From the NCBI GenBank assembly GCA_964559205.1, contig CAZLHV010000009.1:1-38107 (forward strand): 38,107 nt of DNA, in the 5' to 3' direction. A program made the position numbers and the translations under genes. The notes beneath the pieces are model-generated. The model saw only the letters and a list, made by a program, of their open reading frames with translations, made no database searches and was not told the origin of the DNA. Below are positions 33,679 to 38,107 of the stretch, piece by piece (the first letter of the stretch is position 1; each line of letters opens with the position of its first letter). This DNA comes from GWF2-43-63 sp964559205. GTDB lineage: Bacteria; Bacteroidota; Bacteroidia; Bacteroidales; DTU049.

Positions 33679-34628
33679 ATCAGCCCATAAACTTCGCCCT
33701 GATTGGGGCATCGGGATACATTGCTACGCGGCACATGAAAGCCATTCGTGATACGGGAAACCGCATCACAGCAATGCTTGATCCGTTCGACAGCATTGGC
33801 ATCATTGACTCGTTTTTCCCTGACGCTGAGTTTTTCAGTGAGTCGGAGCGATTCGATCGACATCTTGACAAAATGCGGCGGTCAGGCAGCAGCAAAGTTG
33901 ACTACGTCAGCATCTGCTCGCCCAATTATCTTCACGATGCACATATCCGGGTCGCTCTTCGGAATCAGGCTCACGCCATTTGCGAGAAGCCGCTGGTGCT
34001 GAATCCATGGAACATCGATGCGCTGGCTGAAATTGAGCGCGAAACCGGCAAAAAAATCAGTAATATTCTTCAGCTCAGGCTTCACGACAGCATCAGGCAG
34101 CTGAAAAGCGACGTGGAGCAACAGCAAGGAACATTTTTCGATGTTGATCTGACCTACATCACCAGTCGTGGAAAATGGTACCACCGGTCGTGGAAAGGCG
34201 ATGAAAGCAAAAGCGGCGGAGTGGCAACCAACATCGGAATTCACTTTTTCGATATGCTAACCTGGATTTTTGGTCCGGTCGAGCAATCGCTTGTTCATCT
34301 GCACACCGACGATAAGGCTGCAGGATTGCTTCGCTTAAAAAATGCACAGGTCCGCTGGATGCTAAGCATCGATGAAAACGATCTGCCCGAAGAAGTACGC
34401 GGACAAAAAAGGACTTATCGTTCCATCAGAGTGAACGGATCTGAATTTGAGTTTTCGGAAGGCTTTACCGAGCTTCATACCGAGAGCTATAAAAACATAC
34501 TTGCCGGAAACAGCTTTGGCCTTGAGGATGCCCGGCCATCGATCGACATTGTCTATCACATCCGCAACAGTGCCATGAGTGCTCTGAGTGGAGACTATCA
34601 CCCGATTCTAAAAAAAATAAAACTGTAG
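33675..34628 (+). CDS. wbpB: WbpB-type UDP-GlcNAcA 3-dehydrogenase (Gfo/Idh/MocA family)
   Basis: A 317-residue NAD-dependent oxidoreductase that would oxidise C3 of UDP-GlcNAcA and, in known relatives, recycles its NADH with 2-oxoglutarate. The Rossmann start is FALIGASGYIATRHMKAI. The catalytic Lys105 is in AICEKPLVL and His190 in GGVATNIGIHFFDML, matching the WlbA/WbpB pattern. RGKWYHRSWKGDESKSGG and the C-terminal GFTELHTESYKNILAG also fit that subgroup. It overlaps wbpD by four bases and precedes the nucleotide-sugar 6-dehydrogenase by three. Confidence 0.94.
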   Translation: MNQPINFALIGASGYIATRHMKAIRDTGNRITAMLDPFDSIGIIDSFFPDAEFFSESERFDRHLDKMRRSGSSKVDYVSICSPNYLHDAHIRVALRNQAHAICEKPLVLNPWNIDALAEIERETGKKISNILQLRLHDSIRQLKSDVEQQQGTFFDVDLTYITSRGKWYHRSWKGDESKSGGVATNIGIHFFDMLTWIFGPVEQSLVHLHTDDKAAGLLRLKNAQVRWMLSIDENDLPEEVRGQKRTYRSIRVNGSEFEFSEGFTELHTESYKNILAGNSFGLEDARPSIDIVYHIRNSAMSALSGDYHPILKKIKL

Positions 34629-34631
34629 CAA

Positions 34632-35930
34632 ATGAACACCTACGATCAGCTATTGCAGCATCAGACAAAACTTTCGGTCATCGGACTCGGATATGTGGGA
34701 CTGCCCATTGCACTTGAATTCGCAAAGACCATCGACGTCATCGGTTTCGACATTAAACCTGACCGCGTTGAATTAATGAAAAACAATATTGACCCCAGCA
34801 ATGAAATTCCCACGGAAGAATTTCTGAACCGTCGAATTGTTTACACCAGCAATCCCGAAGATTTAAAAGACGCCACATTTCATATTGTTGCCGTTCCGAC
34901 ACCCATTGACGATCACAATCTTCCCGACCTGACTCCGCTCATCAAAGCCAGTGAAACCGTTGGAAAGATTCTGAAAAAAGGCGATACCGTTGTGTTTGAA
35001 TCTACCGTTTATCCGGGTGCAACCGAAGAAGATTGCATTCCTGTGATGGAAAAATACTCAGGGTTGAGTTATCCTGCCGATTTTCATGTGGGATATTCAC
35101 CTGAAAGAATCAATCCGGGTGATAAAGTGAACACGCTGACCAACACGGTAAAAATTGTATCGGGGAATACACCTGAAGTGATGGAAATGGTTGCCCGCAC
35201 CTACGAGCTGGTGATCAAAGCTGGCGTTCATCGCGCACCAAGCATTAAAGTTGCCGAAGCTGCAAAGATTATTGAAAACACCCAGCGCGACATCAACATT
35301 GCCCTGATGAACGAACTGTCGATTATTTTTAATCGCATGGGCATCAACACTTTCGACGTGTTGGAAGCTGCCGGCACCAAATGGAACTTCCTGAAATTCC
35401 AGCCGGGTCTTGTAGGTGGACATTGCATTGGCGTTGATCCTTACTATTTGGTTTACAAAGCGCAGGAGTATCGTTATCATCCACAGATCATCCGTGCCGG
35501 ACGTTTTGTCAACGACAGCATGGGATCGTATGTAGCAAAGCAAACAGTGAAAAAAATCATTGCTGCCGGACGCAATGTCCTTGACAGCAAAGTGCTGGTG
35601 ATGGGTGTCACTTTCAAGGAAAACGTAACCGATATCCGCAACAGCAAAGTGGTTGATATCATTCATGAGTTAAAATCCTATGGTGTAAAAGTCGATGCCA
35701 TTGATCCTCATGCCGATGCAAAAGAATTTGAGCACGAATATGGTCTTCCGCTTGCCAATGGCCCGGAAGGGAAATACGATGCCGTGATACTTGCTGTAAT
35801 GCATGAACCCTATATGGGATTGAATGAAAATGACCTGAAAGCATTACTGAAAGATGAAAAAGGCATTGTGGTTGATGTTAAAGGCATTCTTCGCAGGAAA
35901 ATAATCAACCTGACATACTGGAGTCTGTAA
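34632..35930 (+). CDS. wbpA: Nucleotide-sugar 6-dehydrogenase, probably UDP-GlcNAc 6-dehydrogenase
   Basis: A 432-residue enzyme that oxidises the 6-hydroxyl of a UDP-hexose to the acid in two NAD-dependent steps. The NAD loop is SVIGLGYVGLPIALEF (Gly18, Gly20, Gly23). The central part has VAVPTPIDDHNLPDL, ESTVYPGATEEDCIPVME and YSPERINPGD. The catalytic Cys265 lies in GLVGGHCIGVDPYYLVYKAQ, and VMGVTFKENVTDIRNSKVVD begins the C-terminal domain. The cysteine region looks more like the TviB/WbpO branch than like P. aeruginosa WbpA, so the substrate could be UDP-GlcNAc or UDP-GalNAc. With wbpB, wbpD and wbpE beside it, UDP-GlcNAc is the likelier substrate. Its stop overlaps the galE start (TAATG). 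Confidence 0.92.
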   Translation: MNTYDQLLQHQTKLSVIGLGYVGLPIALEFAKTIDVIGFDIKPDRVELMKNNIDPSNEIPTEEFLNRRIVYTSNPEDLKDATFHIVAVPTPIDDHNLPDLTPLIKASETVGKILKKGDTVVFESTVYPGATEEDCIPVMEKYSGLSYPADFHVGYSPERINPGDKVNTLTNTVKIVSGNTPEVMEMVARTYELVIKAGVHRAPSIKVAEAAKIIENTQRDINIALMNELSIIFNRMGINTFDVLEAAGTKWNFLKFQPGLVGGHCIGVDPYYLVYKAQEYRYHPQIIRAGRFVNDSMGSYVAKQTVKKIIAAGRNVLDSKVLVMGVTFKENVTDIRNSKVVDIIHELKSYGVKVDAIDPHADAKEFEHEYGLPLANGPEGKYDAVILAVMHEPYMGLNENDLKALLKDEKGIVVDVKGILRRKIINLTYWSL

Positions 35931-36955
35931 TGACGCATCGATGCATACTGGTCACGGGAGGTCTCGGGTACATTGGTTCACACACGGTGGTGGAACTGAT
36001 CACAGCAGGTTACACTGTTGTGATCGCCGATGATTTATCGAACAGCGAAGCGTTTGTGCTTGACCGTATCGAACGCATTTGCGGTGTGCGACCAGCATTT
36101 CATCAAATCAACGTCTGTGACAAACATGCTTTGCAACAACTTCCGTCGGATATTAGCGGCGTTATTCATTTTGCAGCTTTTAAAAGTGTGGGCGAATCTG
36201 TTTCAGAGCCACTGAAATACTATCACAACAATCTGAATTCGCTCGAAAGCATCCTTGGTTTTTGTGCAGAACGAAACATTACTGATGTGGTTTTTTCCTC
36301 ATCATGCACCGTTTACGGGCAGCCTTCTCAACTCCCGGTGACCGAAGACATGCCTTTTGGTGAAGCCTGGTCGCCCTATGGTTTCACAAAACAAATCGGT
36401 GAAAAGATGCTCCGTGATTTTCTACAGTCAGGTGCAACTCAAAAGGTGGTGTCGCTGCGTTACTTTAATCCTGCAGGCGCTCACGAAAGCGGATTGATTG
36501 GAGAGCTGCCGCGCGGCATTCCAAACAACCTGATGCCATACATCACTCAAACGGCTGCAGGACTTAGGGATAAACTGAAGGTTTTTGGCAGTGATTATCA
36601 AACCCCGGATGGCAGCGCGATTCGAGATTATATTCATGTTTGCGATCTGGCGCGCGCTCATGTCAAAGCAATCGAATATTGCGAGCACATATCACCTGGA
36701 AACAGCGATGTTTTCAATCTTGGCAATGGTCAGGGCATTTCAGTGCTTCAGGTGATCGAAAGTTTTGAATTTACAAGTCGCATGAAATTGCCATGGGAAT
36801 TTGCCCCCAGAAGACCGGGTGATGTTGAACAAATATGGGCTGATACGCAGAAAGCTGCTCGGATATTGGGGTTCACTCCCCAACGCAGCATCGACGACAT
36901 CACCTTGTCTGCATGGAACTGGGAACAGAAATTCCGCTCACAATCTCAAAAATAA
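35930..36955 (+). CDS. galE: UDP-glucose 4-epimerase
   Basis: A 341-residue extended short-chain dehydrogenase that interconverts UDP-glucose and UDP-galactose (or the N-acetyl forms). The NAD loop is VTGGLGYIGSHTVVEL (Gly10-Gly16). FSSSCTVYGQP supplies the catalytic Ser, and Tyr150 and Lys154 in SPYGFTKQIGE complete the YxxxK pair. RYFNPAGAHESGLIGE and PDGSAIRDYIHVCDLARAHV are GalE signatures. The usual Ala before TVYG is Cys here, a mild change. It overlaps the preceding stop by one base and precedes rfbB by six. In this setting it would supply a galactose-type precursor for the polysaccharide. Confidence 0.94.
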   Translation: MTHRCILVTGGLGYIGSHTVVELITAGYTVVIADDLSNSEAFVLDRIERICGVRPAFHQINVCDKHALQQLPSDISGVIHFAAFKSVGESVSEPLKYYHNNLNSLESILGFCAERNITDVVFSSSCTVYGQPSQLPVTEDMPFGEAWSPYGFTKQIGEKMLRDFLQSGATQKVVSLRYFNPAGAHESGLIGELPRGIPNNLMPYITQTAAGLRDKLKVFGSDYQTPDGSAIRDYIHVCDLARAHVKAIEYCEHISPGNSDVFNLGNGQGISVLQVIESFEFTSRMKLPWEFAPRRPGDVEQIWADTQKAARILGFTPQRSIDDITLSAWNWEQKFRSQSQK

Positions 36956-36961
36956 CGAATC

Positions 36962-38014
36962 ATGAAAACCATTCTCATTACCGGCGGAGCCGGATTTATC
37001 GGTTCTCACGTGGTAAGACTCTTTGTCAATAAATATCCCGATACCCGCATTGTAAATCTTGATGCACTAACGTATGCCGGAAACCTCGCCAATCTGACCG
37101 ATATTGAGGGAAAAAGCAATTATGTTTTCGTGAAGGCCGATATCACTTCGTTTGAAGCCGTAAATGCCGTCTTTGAACAATTCAAACCGGATGGCGTGAT
37201 TCATCTAGCTGCCGAATCGCATGTTGACCGGAGCATTGCCAATCCAAATGCATTTGTTTACACCAATGTGATTGGCACTGTTAACTTGCTGAATGCAGCA
37301 CGTGCACTTTGGAAAGATGACCTTCAGGGAAAAAAGTTTCATCACATTTCGACCGACGAAGTGTTTGGTTCACTCGGAGATGAAGGATTTTTTACCGAAC
37401 AGACCGCTTACGACCCACGCAGCCCATACAGTGCATCGAAAGCATCGAGCGATCATTTTGTCATGGCGTGGCACCATACATTCGGCATCCCGGCTGTGAT
37501 TACCAATTGTTCAAACAATTATGGTCCGTTTCATTTCCCCGAAAAGCTTATTCCGTTAATGATCAACAACATCATTCAGCGTAAACCACTTCCTGTCTAT
37601 GGACAAGGGCTGAATGTTCGTGACTGGCTCTTTGTGGAGGATCATGCGGCTGCCATCGATCTTGTTTTCCATCAGGGGAAAGCCGGTGAGACCTATAATG
37701 TGGGCGGAAACAATGAATGGAAAAACATTGACCTTGTACATCTTCTGTGTCGCATCATGGATCGCAAGCTTGGACGAACCGAAGGAGAAAGCGCAACACT
37801 GATCACCTACGTAAAAGACAGAGCAGGCCACGATTTACGTTACGCAATTGATTCTTCTAAAATTCAGAACGAACTTGGCTGGATGCCATCACTTACTTTT
37901 GAAGAGGGTCTTGAAAAAACGGTTGTCTGGTACCTTGCAAATCAGGACTGGCTCAACAATATCACCTCAGGCGACTACATGAATTATTATCGCGAAATGT
38001 ATGACAACCGCTGA
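36962..38014 (+). CDS. rfbB: dTDP-glucose 4,6-dehydratase
   Basis: A 350-residue dehydratase that converts dTDP-glucose to dTDP-4-keto-6-deoxyglucose, the gateway to rhamnose and other deoxysugars. The NAD loop is ITGGAGFIGSHVVRLF. The dehydratase signature HISTDEVFGSLGDEG holds Thr131, Asp132 and Glu133, and YSASK gives Tyr156 and Lys160. LDALTYAGNLANL, TNCSNNYGPFHFPEKLIP and GLNVRDWLFVEDH are further family marks. No rfbA, rfbC or rfbD is in the window; they may lie beyond the right edge. The end overlaps the next gene by 14 bases. Confidence 0.96.
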   Translation: MKTILITGGAGFIGSHVVRLFVNKYPDTRIVNLDALTYAGNLANLTDIEGKSNYVFVKADITSFEAVNAVFEQFKPDGVIHLAAESHVDRSIANPNAFVYTNVIGTVNLLNAARALWKDDLQGKKFHHISTDEVFGSLGDEGFFTEQTAYDPRSPYSASKASSDHFVMAWHHTFGIPAVITNCSNNYGPFHFPEKLIPLMINNIIQRKPLPVYGQGLNVRDWLFVEDHAAAIDLVFHQGKAGETYNVGGNNEWKNIDLVHLLCRIMDRKLGRTEGESATLITYVKDRAGHDLRYAIDSSKIQNELGWMPSLTFEEGLEKTVVWYLANQDWLNNITSGDYMNYYREMYDNR

Positions 38015-38107
38015 AAAGCTGCACTGGTATAAAGGGAAAAAGTGTATTGTAACAGGTGGTGCAGGTTTCATTGGCTCACACCTGACCGATGCCCTTCTGT
38101 CGCTTGA
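38001..38107 (+). CDS. NAD-dependent sugar epimerase/dehydratase, 3' end outside the window
   Basis: A reading frame opens at the ATG at 38001, inside the last codons of rfbB, and runs to the window edge. The 35 residues visible start MTTAEKLHWYKGKKCIVTGG and continue AGFIGSHLTDALLSL. The GGAGFIGSH loop is the NAD-binding start of an extended short-chain dehydrogenase, the fold of sugar-nucleotide epimerases and dehydratases. Which sugar it acts on cannot be told. The short leader before the loop and the 14-base overlap suggest it is translated with rfbB as part of the polysaccharide operon. Confidence 0.85.
   Translation, partial: MTTAEKLHWYKGKKCIVTGGAGFIGSHLTDALLSL

Noticed and set aside
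35097..35666. Minus-strand frame of 189 codons opposite the 6-dehydrogenase
   Set aside because: Antisense to an intact enzyme; His- and Asn-rich shadow sequence.
1..38107. CRISPR arrays, tRNA or rRNA genes, insertion sequences, phage genes
   Set aside because: None seen: no regularly spaced repeats, no cloverleaf with a conserved T-arm, no transposase, integrase or phage structural protein among the reading frames.

Overview
The window is a stretch of a Bacteroidota chromosome, most like the order Bacteroidales; nothing in it fixes the genus. The pointers are three proteins with type IX secretion (T9SS) C-terminal sorting domains, three TonB-dependent receptors with carboxypeptidase-regulatory N-termini, lipoproteins with SSC or TAC lipoboxes, and many copies of the Bacteroidetes -7 promoter element TAnnTTTG about 15-23 nt before start codons. 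I see no tRNA, rRNA, CRISPR array, insertion sequence or phage gene. Most of it reads as ordinary chromosome, with an envelope-polysaccharide locus opening at the right edge.

Left part (1-10.4 kb): the 3' part of an unidentified gene; an ECF sigma factor overlapping a single-pass membrane protein that carries a T9SS sorting domain, an odd pair; then, on the minus strand, a secreted M43-type metalloprotease, a TauE/SafE permease and an OMP_b-brl-type TonB receptor; and a plus-strand lipoprotein of unknown role.

Middle (10.4-20.7 kb): a small lipoprotein, a GT28/MurG-like glycosyltransferase directly behind a TonB receptor, dprA, a T9SS cargo with an Omp28-like CxxC domain, mnmA behind an NfsA-like nitroreductase, and a secreted endonuclease/exonuclease/phosphatase-family protein.

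Respiratory block (20.7-24.9 kb): nrfH-nrfA-resB-ccsA, the dissimilatory nitrite-to-ammonia reductase with its own cytochrome c assembly genes. The resB reading frame is broken by one in-frame TAA at 23818-23820, although the coding frame continues cleanly on both sides. This is the clearest anomaly in the window.

Right part (25-31.7 kb): a TonB receptor with a DUF5689 lipoprotein, pyruvate kinase whose promoter is interleaved with the preceding terminator, a small nitroreductase, and an unidentified 168-residue protein.

Polysaccharide block (31.9 kb to the end): genes equivalent to wbpE, wbpD, wbpB and wbpA, which together make UDP-2,3-diacetamido-2,3-dideoxy-glucuronic acid, followed by galE, rfbB and the start of another sugar-nucleotide epimerase/dehydratase. 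They are packed with overlaps or gaps of a few bases and probably form one operon running out of the window. In Porphyromonas gingivalis the Wbp pathway feeds the anionic LPS to which T9SS cargo is attached, so this block may supply the surface anchor for the T9SS cargo proteins encoded in the same window (inference).
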